Below are positions 8,934 through 16,913 of a stretch of 64,000 nucleotides of DNA, piece after piece (the stretch's first letter is position 1; the number at the start of each line of letters is the position of its first letter). The translations under genes were made by a program, and so were the position numbers. The notes under the pieces were generated by a model. It did not search any database. It worked only from the letters and a program-made list of their open reading frames with translations, and was not told where the DNA came from. The stretch lies in NCBI GenBank assembly GCA_026005175.1, contig BPKO01000006.1, positions 124,001 to 188,000 of the forward strand, in the 5' to 3' direction. This DNA is from Candidatus Tectimicrobiota bacterium (GTDB lineage Bacteria > Tectomicrobia > Entotheonellia > Entotheonellales > Entotheonellaceae).

Positions 8934-9712
8934 TAGCTACACCCTCTGCCTGCCACAAGCCCCAAGGCGGGCGCAGGGTCTGCCCGGGACGTACGGCAGC
9001 CGGGGCCGTTGCCGCCGACGCCGCAGGGGGAGAAGGGGAGGCTTCCTAGCCCCCCCTTGTCAGGAGGCCCTGCGGGCCCTGGAGCGCACCTGGCGTGAGG
9101 AAGGCGCGCGCAGGCCCCGCTTTCAAGCGGAAAGAGGGCCTGCACGGCAACACGGTGCGCTTTACCGGCGCCATGCGGGTGTGGCCGCAGCACTCAGGAG
9201 ATCACATCTGCCGCTACTGCAACCCGGAGAGGGAACGAGCACGGGGCAACGAAGCCTCGGAAGTAAGGGCTCGCCGCCCTGAGAGGCTCTACCGCCAGTT
9301 GGGCGGGAAGCGACGCCTGGGGAGTCGGCTCTGCAGCGCAGCAGTCCTTGTAGTCCGGGCGACGAGCACTCAGCCGTCGAAGCAGGAAGTGACTGACCAT
9401 TTGGTTCACTATGGATCGGCGCATTAGCAAATGATGATGTGTTACGGAATAGGGCTTGGAGACTGTCATATCTATCTTGTCAGCCTCACTCCCAGTCTTT
9501 TGATTAGATTATTTCCAGACACCCCACCTTGACGCAATACCCTATGCGATACCCTCCAGCTTCCTTGAACACGGGATGGAAGCGACCGCCCAGTGGCATT
9601 GCCCGTGTCGCCAGTCAGCCCCATGAGCCCGCCGCGGCGAACCGGGTTCCCCGCGTGCTGCGCGCAGGAAGGGGAACCCGGTGCCGGTACGGACGGAATG
9701 GGAGGCCCCATA
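8934..9712. other. Gene-poor stretch, GC-rich then A/T-richer
   Basis: I see no convincing gene here. A plus-strand frame at 9095-9427 (110 codons) is rich in Arg, Ala and Gly, has one CRYC motif, no Shine-Dalgarno site and no family I recognise. From about 9370 to 9560 the base composition becomes clearly more A/T-rich than the surroundings, suggesting foreign DNA at the edge of the island that follows. The strong hairpin at 9641-9682 is listed separately. A decayed mobile element is possible but not shown. Confidence 0.4.
9641..9682. terminator. Perfect 12-bp inverted repeat downstream of the secreted-protein genes
   Basis: ACCGGGTTCCCC (9641-9652) and GGGGAACCCGGT (9671-9682) are perfect complements around an 18-base loop. 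It lies about 30 bases beyond the stop of the last minus-strand secreted-protein gene (9713), where a terminator is expected. Neither side has a T tract, so termination would be weak or Rho-assisted. It might instead be a recombination or mRNA-stability structure. Confidence 0.45.
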
Positions 9713-10134
9713 TCAGGGCGCTAGTGGGAAGAAAAAGATCTTCTGGTCGATACAATGGGCATAGGCCGATGCCTGGATGGACGTGTAGAAATGCTTGTTG
9801 ACGACGATCACCCCCCACGTCTGCTCGTCCAGAGGACGCGACGACAGGACGTACCAGTTTTTGGGGTTTTGTCCAGACGCAACGGAATAACCGCCGCCGG
9901 CAACCGGATCCATGGGATCGCATGCAGGTGCCAACAATACGCCTCCAGGGCCCGGCGGTATGTTGGCAGTCTCTTCAACGGTGTAGAATCCCTGGATTTT
10001 CCCTATGATGGGGGTGTCCGCCCGGACGGTGGGCGTCTGCCACAGCATCACGACAGCCATGGCGGTGAGCACGACCGACAAGACCACAGGGCCCCCCGGG
10101 AAGCGCCCTGGTCGATCGATGTCGAGCGAAGCAT
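9713..10134 (-). CDS. Small secreted protein A of a three-gene paralogous family, frame break at a C6 run
   Basis: The readable frame gives a signal-peptide core (SVVLTAMAVVML) and a mature part with GKIQGFYTVEE, APACDPMDPVAGGGY, WGVIVVN and AYAHC. These match its two neighbours position by position. The best start is ATG 10134, behind GGAGGAGACCGG, but that frame joins the mature frame only if one G is added to the run of six at 10092-10097. Without the repair the gene would begin at GTG 10087, which has no ribosome site. Two cysteines, one before GGG and one near the end, are shared by all three copies and could pair outside the cell. Function unknown; last gene of a probable C-B-A operon. 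Confidence 0.65.
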
Positions 10135-10244
10135 ACCGGTCTCCTCCACATGTACTTGGTTGGGGTCATATGCGAGCTCAAGGTTCCACCGGAGCCGCAG
10201 GCGCAGACCACAATGCGCCGACGCTCGGGCTCAACACGGTGTTC

Positions 10245-10688
10245 TCATCGCTTCGGTGGCGGTATGGGAAACTTGAGGGGTGTCCCGGCACACCGGGCGA
10301 ACGCGATGACCGTCAACGTTTTCTCGGACGACTTGTTGTGAATGCTAACACGCCACGACGTTTCGCTTTCGATGCCATTGTAAATCAAAGTCCAGAATGG
10401 CTCTAAGGGATCATTTGGAACTCGACCACCAGGCTCGAAAATAATCTCAAACCCTCCTCCCAGGACCCAGTCAAGTGGCGAACAATTGGCCTGGGCTGCT
10501 CCCGCCTCTTCTGGCGCAACTTCGACAGAGTCGCTTTCCACGGTATAGACTTGGAGAATCTTCAACGGTTTCGCCACGGCCACAGCGCTCAAAAGTGCCA
10601 GGACCATCGCGGCACTCCCGAACCACACGCCCAGCAGGAGCGCAAGCCGTCCGGGTCGTCGTACGTTCGAGTCGGGTAGACACCGCAT
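10245..10688 (-). CDS. Small secreted protein B of the paralogous family
   Basis: A 147-residue protein with an N-terminal hydrophobic export signal (LALLLGVWFGSAAMVLALL). Its mature domain shares the family pattern: ILQVYTVESDSV, then ANCSPLDWVLGGGFE, then SWRVSIHN, ending AFARC. Patterns of Cys, GGG(F/Y), Trp, Asn and a final A-x-C occur in many bacterial secreted or tail-fibre-like beta domains of unknown function; that resemblance is from memory and modest. The start ATG 10688 has AAGGAAAACC upstream. It sits between genes A and C on the same strand with short gaps, so co-transcription is likely. Confidence 0.75.
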   Translation of the reverse strand: MRCLPDSNVRRPGRLALLLGVWFGSAAMVLALLSAVAVAKPLKILQVYTVESDSVEVAPEEAGAAQANCSPLDWVLGGGFEIIFEPGGRVPNDPLEPFWTLIYNGIESETSWRVSIHNKSSEKTLTVIAFARCAGTPLKFPIPPPKR

Positions 10689-10754
10689 ACGGTTTTCCTT
10701 CTACGAAAAGGGAATCGATCGATGACTCTATCCCGGTTTTCCAAAACGCCACTT

Positions 10755-11183
10755 CTAGGGAAATCCAAAGTTGAAGTGCGGCTTGACCTTCGCACACCGC
10801 GCCTGGGCGTTGAAGACAACCGTCTCGGTATCAGGATTGTCGACGACGACCAGCCAGCTGTGCTCGTTGTAGTTGCGGTTGACCACGATCCGCGGTCTGG
10901 TGCCCAGACCTGTGAGGATGGCACCCTCACCGCCAAGAAAGAAACCGCCCCCAATAACCTGATCGAAGGAGTCGCAGGTTGCTATGGCGGAGTAGAGCTG
11001 GCCGGGCTTTACGTGTACAAGCTCCGACTGGACACTATAGAACCCTTGGACTTCTTTCACCGCCCCTGCCACCGTCGGGCTAGCGGACAGCAGCTGGAGT
11101 CCCGCCACACTGCCAAGCAGCAGAAAGACGCTCGCGAGTCGGCGTAAGATGCCTCCACGACACCATCTGATCCAAGAGCACAT
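10755..11183 (-). CDS. Small secreted protein C of the paralogous family, first gene of its operon
   Basis: A 142-residue exported protein (signal core LASVFLLLGSVAGLQLL). The mature part has the family landmarks VQGFYSVQSELV, IATCDSFDQVIGGGFF, SWLVVVDN and AQARC. ATG 11183 is set by CAGGAGG seven bases upstream; a second ATG overlaps that ribosome site in another frame. It is the promoter-proximal gene of three and is divergent from the large regulator at 11443, about 260 bases away. Sequence divergence between the three copies is considerable apart from the two cysteines and the GGG box, so the duplication is old. No enzymatic motif is visible. Confidence 0.75.
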   Translation of the reverse strand: MCSWIRWCRGGILRRLASVFLLLGSVAGLQLLSASPTVAGAVKEVQGFYSVQSELVHVKPGQLYSAIATCDSFDQVIGGGFFLGGEGAILTGLGTRPRIVVNRNYNEHSWLVVVDNPDTETVVFNAQARCAKVKPHFNFGFP

Positions 11184-11368
11184 GCGTCATCCTCCTGTTA
11201 TGCAAGTTCGCAGGTTGCCGTGATGCGTGGTCATGCCAATCCTTTACAGGCCACTCCGGAAGGCGAAGGCCCAGGACGCAGACACGCCGCTCCAGGGCGG
11301 CGACCCGATCGGACAGCACCGCTCCTGTCACGAGAATCTACCCGAACACCTGGTCTCGAGTCCTGACG

Positions 11369-11413
11369 TTTTTGTGGCTTTTTTGTGGCTTTTTGAGGCG
11401 GCAATGGTATGAT
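11369..11413 (+). promoter_or_regulatory. Three tandem 11-bp repeats upstream of a TATGAT -10 box
   Basis: TTTTTGTGGC occurs at 11369-11378 and 11380-11389, and TTTTTGAGGC at 11390-11399. The copies are spaced one DNA turn apart and are followed by TATGAT at 11408-11413. Winged-helix regulators of the OmpR/CadC type bind direct repeats on one face of the helix, so this is a plausible operator for the protein encoded at 11443 or for the divergent secreted-protein genes. Binding is inferred. Confidence 0.5.
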
Positions 11414-11442
11414 TTCCGTGTTCCAGCCGAGGAGCCCCGTCT

Positions 11443-14400
11443 ATGCCGCGATACAGATTTGGGGACTGTGCGCTTGACACCCGTCGGCGTGAGCTTTCAC
11501 ACGCCGGACACATCGTGAAGCTCCGCCCCAAAGTGTTTGACCTTCTGGCCTACCTCCTCGAACACCGCAGCCGCGTGGTCTCCAAGTCCGAACTGCTCGA
11601 GCGCCTGTGGCCCGATCAGTTTGTCAGCGATGCCACCCTGAACGCCTGCATCAAGCTGGCCCGCCAGGCAACAGGGGACAATGGCCGGAGCCAGCACATC
11701 ATTCAGACACGCCACCGCCAGGGGTACCGCTTTGTCGCCGAGGTCACGGTCCTGCCAGACGCCGACGGAGAAGCGCCCTGGAATCCGTCACCACCTTGCC
11801 CGGCCTGCCACCAGACCGTGCAGGCGTCCGATGCCTTCTGTCGCGCCTGTGGCACGCCCCTGCAGGAGCCGTGCCGCCATTGCGGCGCCCCGGCCTCACG
11901 CCTGGCCGCCTTTTGCCCGGCGTGCGGCCAGAACCTGTTGCAATCCGAGGCCCTGCCCCCCCCACCCGGCGAGCGCAAGGTTGTCACCGTCCTGGCCTGC
12001 GATCTCGCCAGCGCCGACTCGTCGACCGATCTCCATGCCGAGACGCTGCACCGCCAACGACAGGCCTTGCTTTCCTTGGTATCTGAGACCATTCGACACT
12101 ACGGCGGTACGGTCGAGCGTCAGCTGGACGCGGGGGTGCTGGCCCTGTTCGGCGCGCCCGTCGTCCATGAAGACCACGCCCTGCGGGCGGCGCTGGCGGC
12201 AACGCGGCTCCAGCAACGCCTGCGCACCTCGTCCCTTCTTCGGGAACCGTTGCCGAATCACCGCCTGGACGTCCGCATCGGCATCCACACCGGCGTGATG
12301 GTGATTAGCTGGTCCGACGGGACGCAACAGCTGATGGCGACCCCGATTGGCGACACGACGCAACGCGCCGTGCAGCTCTGCGCGCGAGCCGCAGCCGGGA
12401 ACATTCTAATCAGCGAATCCACCCGACAGCGCATCCAGGCCAGGGCACAGGTCGTGGCGTACGCGGCGGCCGACGCGTCGGACACGGACGCTGCCTTCCG
12501 GCTCCTGGAGGTGAGACCCCGGCATGCGGTCTTGGACACCGCCGGCCGCCCCCTGCTGAGTCATTTCGTGGGGCGCGAGCACGAACTGGCAACCTTGCAA
12601 AGGCTCTCGCGCCGGCTGCGCCACGGCCGGGGCCACGTGGTGAGCGTGGTCGGGGATGCGGGTATTGGCAAGTCGCGCTTACTCTACGAGTGGCTGCAGC
12701 ACGTCTCGGCAGAGGAAACGACGTCGTTGCTCGGGCGTTGTGTCTCCTACGGGGTTTCCACGCCGTATCTGCCCCTGCTGGACATCCTAAAACAGGTGTG
12801 CGACATCACGGCCACGGATGACCGCGGCGACATCGGGGTGAAAGTCCAACGGGCCATCCAGCGGATGGGCATGGATCTCGATAGCAGCGTGCCCTATTTG
12901 CTCCGCCTCTTCGACGTCCAGGATGACACCGGGGCCCTGACCCGCCTGAGTGGCCCGGCCATCCGGATGCGCACCTTCGAGGTGCTGCGGCAGATGTGCT
13001 GGCACGCCAGCCGCCGTCGTCCGCTGGTTCTGGCCATCGAAGACGCCCACTGGATCGACGCCACCTCCGAAGCGTGGCTGCTCTCCCTGGTGGACCGCCT
13101 GGCCGGTTTTCCCTGCTTGCTGGTCGTCACCGCGAGATCGGGCTACCACCCCCCCTGGATGGCAAAGTCCTACGTCACGCACCTGACGCTGCCCCCGCTC
13201 AGTGACCCGGAAAGCCGCAGGCTCCTCGATTCCCTGGTCGACCCGGCGCGCGTTTCCAAGGGCGTACTCGACCGTCTCCTGCAACAGGCAGAAGGAAATC
13301 CCTTCTTTCTCGAAGAGTTTGCCCGTGCGCTTGGCGAACGCCCCCGGCCCGACACTCCCCTGGGGGTTCCCGAGACCATTCAGGCCGTGCTGGCCGCCCG
13401 TCTCGACCGGCTGCCGGCGGTCGAAAAACGGCTCTTGCAGCTTGCCGCCGTCATCGGGCACGAGATTCCGCTGTCGCTGCTGCGTTTCCTCAGCGGCCTT
13501 CCCGACGACGCCTTGGAGCGCTGCCTCGAACACCTCCAAGCCGCCGAATGGCTCTACGAAGCCCGCCTCGTTCCAGAAGTCGTCTATGCCTTCAAACACG
13601 CCCTCATCCAGGACGTGGCCACCCACATGCTCCTCCCGGACACCCTCCGGAGGTGGCATCGCCGGGTCGCGGGCGTTCTGGAACAACGCGTTCCTCAGGT
13701 GGGAGAACAACAACCTGAGCGTCTCGCCCGCCACTACACCCTGGCGGCCGAACCACGGCGGGCCCTGTCCTACTGGAAGCGGGCCGGACAGCAGGCCCTC
13801 GAACGCGCAGCCACAACCGAAGCCATTCACCATCTGAGACACGGCTTGGAGGTTGCCGCGACGCTTCCCGATCCCGTCGAGCGCCGCGATGCCGAGTTGT
13901 CCCTGCAGCTTCTCCTGGGCTCGGCCTGGATGGTGAGCAAAGGCTACGCCTCGCCGGAAGCAGAACAGGCCTATGCACGGGCTCGCCTCCTGTGTCAACA
14001 GGTGGAGGCCGTTTCGCAGCGCTTCCTGGCGTTGACCGGTTTGCGGGCGTTTTACTTCGTCCGCGGCCAGTTTCAGACCGCTTATGAACTGGCCCAGGAG
14101 CTTTTTGAGCTGGCGGAACGCGCCCAGGAGCCCCATCTGCTCGTCGAGGCCCATGAAGCCCTGGGACGCAGCTTGTTTCATCGTGGCGATCTGCGAACGG
14201 CACGCGCGCACCTCGAACAGAGCCTGGTCTTCATGAACCTGTCCAACCCCCCGTCCCCGGCCTCCCTGCATCTGTGGAATGCCGGGGTCATCTGCCAGTC
14301 GTACTTGTCCTGGCTTCTGTGGACCCTTGGCTATCCCGACCAGGCGCGCCAGCGAAGCCGTGAGGCTTGCGCGCTTTCCGAGCGCCTGACGTATCCCTTT

Positions 14401-15093
14401 AGCCGCGCCATTGCGCTGTGCTTTGCCGCCCTCTTTCAGCAGCTCTGCCGTGACGCCGCGTCCGCCAAGGCTTATGCGGACACGGCCCTGGCGCTCAGTA
14501 CCGAGCAAGGATTCCCCTACTGGCGCGGCTATGCGCTAGCGGTACGCGGCTGGGCACTCGTCAAGCAGGGAGACGTTCAGACCGGTATCGAGCAAATGCA
14601 CGAGGGCCATGCCGCCATGCAAGCGACCGGAGCCGCCGTGGGCTGGCCCCTGTTTCTGGGCTACCTGGCGGAGGCTTACCTCGAAACCGGCGATGTAGCC
14701 AGGGCCGACACCGTGCTGGCCGACGCCAAGGCGGCGGCAGCGCGCAACGGCGAACGCGAATACGACGCCGAACTCTTCCGCCTCGAAGGGGAGATACGGC
14801 TACAAGCCGGGAACGACCCTAGGCAGGCCGCCCCGGCTGCCGAGGCGTGTTTTCAACAAGCCATGCACATCGCCCGACGCCAGCAGGCGCGCATGTTACA
14901 ACTCCGAGCGGCCATCTGTCTGGGCCGGCTGTTGCTGCAGCAAGGCAAAACCGCCGACGCCCGGCACGTCGTCGCGCCACTTTACGACGGGTTTACCGAA
15001 GGCTTTGACATTGCTGACCTATATGACGCTCGGGCCCTTCTTGATCTGTGTCAACAGGATGGCAATCGGCCTCAAAAGCCCACGCCGCCATGA
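11443..15093 (+). CDS. 1216-residue regulator: winged helix, zinc ribbons, cyclase-like domain, AAA/STAND ATPase, TPR
   Basis: Domains in order: a CadC/OmpR-type winged helix (1-105, starting YRFGDCALDTRRREL); two zinc ribbons (about 118-170, CPAC...CRAC...CRHC...CPAC); a class III cyclase-like domain (about 183-350); a P-loop ATPase with FVGREHEL and GDAGIGKSRLL near 365-410; and a long helical TPR region (about 780-1200). The cyclase part looks degenerate: the usual GDG metal motif reads LDAGVLALFG and the first is LACDLASAD, so it may sense rather than make nucleotide. The start is ATG 11443 behind GAGGAG. It is divergent from three secreted-protein genes and has repeats in its promoter, suggesting local or self control. 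A transposase remnant follows. Confidence 0.85.
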   Translation: MPRYRFGDCALDTRRRELSHAGHIVKLRPKVFDLLAYLLEHRSRVVSKSELLERLWPDQFVSDATLNACIKLARQATGDNGRSQHIIQTRHRQGYRFVAEVTVLPDADGEAPWNPSPPCPACHQTVQASDAFCRACGTPLQEPCRHCGAPASRLAAFCPACGQNLLQSEALPPPPGERKVVTVLACDLASADSSTDLHAETLHRQRQALLSLVSETIRHYGGTVERQLDAGVLALFGAPVVHEDHALRAALAATRLQQRLRTSSLLREPLPNHRLDVRIGIHTGVMVISWSDGTQQLMATPIGDTTQRAVQLCARAAAGNILISESTRQRIQARAQVVAYAAADASDTDAAFRLLEVRPRHAVLDTAGRPLLSHFVGREHELATLQRLSRRLRHGRGHVVSVVGDAGIGKSRLLYEWLQHVSAEETTSLLGRCVSYGVSTPYLPLLDILKQVCDITATDDRGDIGVKVQRAIQRMGMDLDSSVPYLLRLFDVQDDTGALTRLSGPAIRMRTFEVLRQMCWHASRRRPLVLAIEDAHWIDATSEAWLLSLVDRLAGFPCLLVVTARSGYHPPWMAKSYVTHLTLPPLSDPESRRLLDSLVDPARVSKGVLDRLLQQAEGNPFFLEEFARALGERPRPDTPLGVPETIQAVLAARLDRLPAVEKRLLQLAAVIGHEIPLSLLRFLSGLPDDALERCLEHLQAAEWLYEARLVPEVVYAFKHALIQDVATHMLLPDTLRRWHRRVAGVLEQRVPQVGEQQPERLARHYTLAAEPRRALSYWKRAGQQALERAATTEAIHHLRHGLEVAATLPDPVERRDAELSLQLLLGSAWMVSKGYASPEAEQAYARARLLCQQVEAVSQRFLALTGLRAFYFVRGQFQTAYELAQELFELAERAQEPHLLVEAHEALGRSLFHRGDLRTARAHLEQSLVFMNLSNPPSPASLHLWNAGVICQSYLSWLLWTLGYPDQARQRSREACALSERLTYPFSRAIALCFAALFQQLCRDAASAKAYADTALALSTEQGFPYWRGYALAVRGWALVKQGDVQTGIEQMHEGHAAMQATGAAVGWPLFLGYLAEAYLETGDVARADTVLADAKAAAARNGEREYDAELFRLEGEIRLQAGNDPRQAAPAAEACFQQAMHIARRQQARMLQLRAAICLGRLLLQQGKTADARHVVAPLYDGFTEGFDIADLYDARALLDLCQQDGNRPQKPTPP

Positions 15094-15302
15094 GGGGGTT
15101 GCAACGGGCCCCGGATGCTGTCACGCCCGTTTGGTCTCTTGAACACTCAAAACCGACACCCTGGGCTCAAGAGCCCTTGCAAATCGGTGTTGAACAAGGG
15201 CATGATGAGCAGGAACTTCGGCCTCGTCGACGACCTCTCATGTCTCAGGGCTCCGATCCGCTCATCTTGACCTACCTACCGGCTTTCATCTACCTCACTT
15301 CC

Positions 15303-15985
15303 CGCTGGAAACGGGCCAAACACTGGATGACCAGTCCCGATCCGGCCTACCAACGGAAAAAAAACGGCGCGATCGCCTAATGCGTTTGGCGCAGCGTCGG
15401 CCCTCGTGGGCCGTGGGCTTTGGCGATGAAGTCTGGTGGAGTCGCCTGGCCCAGCCCGAGCAGCACCGCTGGGTCGAGGCCGGGGAGCCGCCCCGGCTGT
15501 ATGACCTCCAGCGTCCCAAAGGCGACCCAGATCCCAAGGCCTTGGCGTGTTACGGGCTTTGGCTCTGTCATGGCCGGGAGCCCCAGGGGCAGATGCGGCT
15601 TCGCTTCGTTCAAGGGCGTCCGGTGAGCGCCGTGACCATCGACTTTTTGGCTTGGTGCTCGCAGCGTCTGAGGCAACAAGGTATCGAGGCCTTGGTCCTG
15701 ATCTGGGACAATGCCTCGTGGCACGTCAGTCAGGCGGTGCGCAGCTGGCTGCGTGAGCACAACCGCAAGGTGAAAGCGACCGGCGAGGGAGCCCGGATCG
15801 TGGCCTTTAACCTGCCGGTGAAAAGTCCCTGGCTCAACCCGATCGAGGCCAAATGGGTGCATGGCAAGCGGGCCGTGTCGGAAGCTGAGCGCCTGTTGGG
15901 TGCGGACGAGCTGGAATCCCGTGTCTATGCCTACTATGGATGTGATCCGGAGGATCATCTGGTTATGCCCCAAAAGGTCGCTTGA
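15303..15985 (+). pseudogene. IS630-type transposase, 5'-truncated, two frames joined at an A8 run
   Basis: The catalytic core is readable: FGDEVWW (first Asp), IWDNASWHVS (second Asp) and SPWLNPIEAKW (Glu) form the DDE triad of IS630-family transposases. The conserved part begins at RWKRAKHWMTSPDPAY (about 15303) in one frame and continues from RDRLMRLAQRRP in the -1 frame. The switch point is AAAAAAAAC at 15357-15365. The helix-turn-helix half expected before RWKRA is missing, so the copy is probably dead. I could not identify inverted-repeat ends. It lies just after the regulator gene and marks the right side of the accessory island. Confidence 0.75.
15357..15365 (+). promoter_or_regulatory. 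Possible -1 ribosomal slippage site in the transposase
   Basis: In the upstream frame the codons read CGG AAA AAA AAC, which contains A AAA AAC in the correct phase for a -1 slip. The slip would continue into the frame that carries the DDE core. This is a known type of frameshift signal in insertion sequences. A one-base indel in the A run would look the same. Confidence 0.4.
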
Positions 15986-16130
15986 ACATGCACTAGCGCT
16001 GGCGCAAGTGGACTGCCTCGCGAAGCCGTGGCCCTGCGCCACGCGCCCCGGGGCTTGCCGCGCAGGACAAAGAGACGCAGAATGCCGCGGGGTCTCCCCG
16101 GCAGTAAAAGCGCCAGCAGGAGGAAGCACC

Positions 16131-16892
16131 ATGGCACGCTTTGAAGACTACGCCCAGGCTTACCAGACCATTCGCATGGAACGGCGGCACGGCATCCTCC
16201 AGATGACGTTCCACACCGATGGCGGGCCGCTGCGGTGGGGAGAGCTGCCGCATCGGGAATTCCCCCGGGCCTTCCGCGACGTAGGCAGCGACCCCGAGAA
16301 CAAAGTGGTGATCATGACCGGCACCGGAGAGGAGTTTTCCGGCCCGCGCGCCACCCCGCAGATGCGCCTGCGCCGCCCCGCCAGCCAGTGGGACCCGATC
16401 TACTGGGAAGGCAAGCACCTGCTGTTTGCCCTGCTCGACATCGAGGTGCCGATGATCAGCGCCATCAACGGCCCGGCCTGGCGCCACTCCGAGCTGCCGC
16501 TGCTGTGTGACATCGTCCTGGCCAGCGAGGAGGCCGCGTTCCAGGACTCAGCCCACTTCGCCAACGGCATGGTACCCGGCGACGGCATGCACATCGTCTA
16601 TCCCTTGCTGCTGGGCCTCAACCGGGGCCGCTACTTCCTGCTCACCGGCCAGACGCTCGACGCCCGCCAGGCCCAGGCCCTGGGCCTGGTCAACGAGGTC
16701 CTGCCACGCCAGGAACTGCTGCCGCGCGCCTGGGCCCTGGCCGAGGAGCTGGTCCGGCGCCCGCCGCTGGTGCTCCGCTACAGCCGCGTGCTGCTGACGC
16801 AGTACGTCAGGCGCCTGCTGCACGACTTGCTGGGCTACGGCCTGGCGCTGGAAGGCCTGGCGGTGGCGGCCGAGACCGAAGCGCAGCACTGA
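16131..16892 (+). CDS. Enoyl-CoA hydratase/isomerase-family protein, 6-oxocamphor-hydrolase-like
   Basis: A 253-residue crotonase-fold protein. The substrate region reads PAWRHSELPLLCDIVLASEE, followed by AFQDSAHFANGMVPGDG and LLTGQTLDARQAQALGLV. This resembles the branch that includes 6-oxocamphor hydrolase, a C-C bond hydrolase of beta-diketones, more than classical enoyl-CoA hydratases. The two catalytic glutamates of the hydratases are not seen at the usual places. The start is ATG 16131 with CAGGAGGAAGC upstream; longer in-frame starts have no ribosome site. It converges with the MmgE/PrpD gene at 16914. Confidence 0.78.
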   Translation: MARFEDYAQAYQTIRMERRHGILQMTFHTDGGPLRWGELPHREFPRAFRDVGSDPENKVVIMTGTGEEFSGPRATPQMRLRRPASQWDPIYWEGKHLLFALLDIEVPMISAINGPAWRHSELPLLCDIVLASEEAAFQDSAHFANGMVPGDGMHIVYPLLLGLNRGRYFLLTGQTLDARQAQALGLVNEVLPRQELLPRAWALAEELVRRPPLVLRYSRVLLTQYVRRLLHDLLGYGLALEGLAVAAETEAQH

Positions 16893-16913
16893 GGCGCCAG
16901 CCCGAGCTGCTTT

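Noticed and set aside
9095-9427. Plus-strand 110-codon frame as a gene
   Set aside because: No ribosome site, Arg/Ala-rich content, no recognisable motif beyond a single CRYC.
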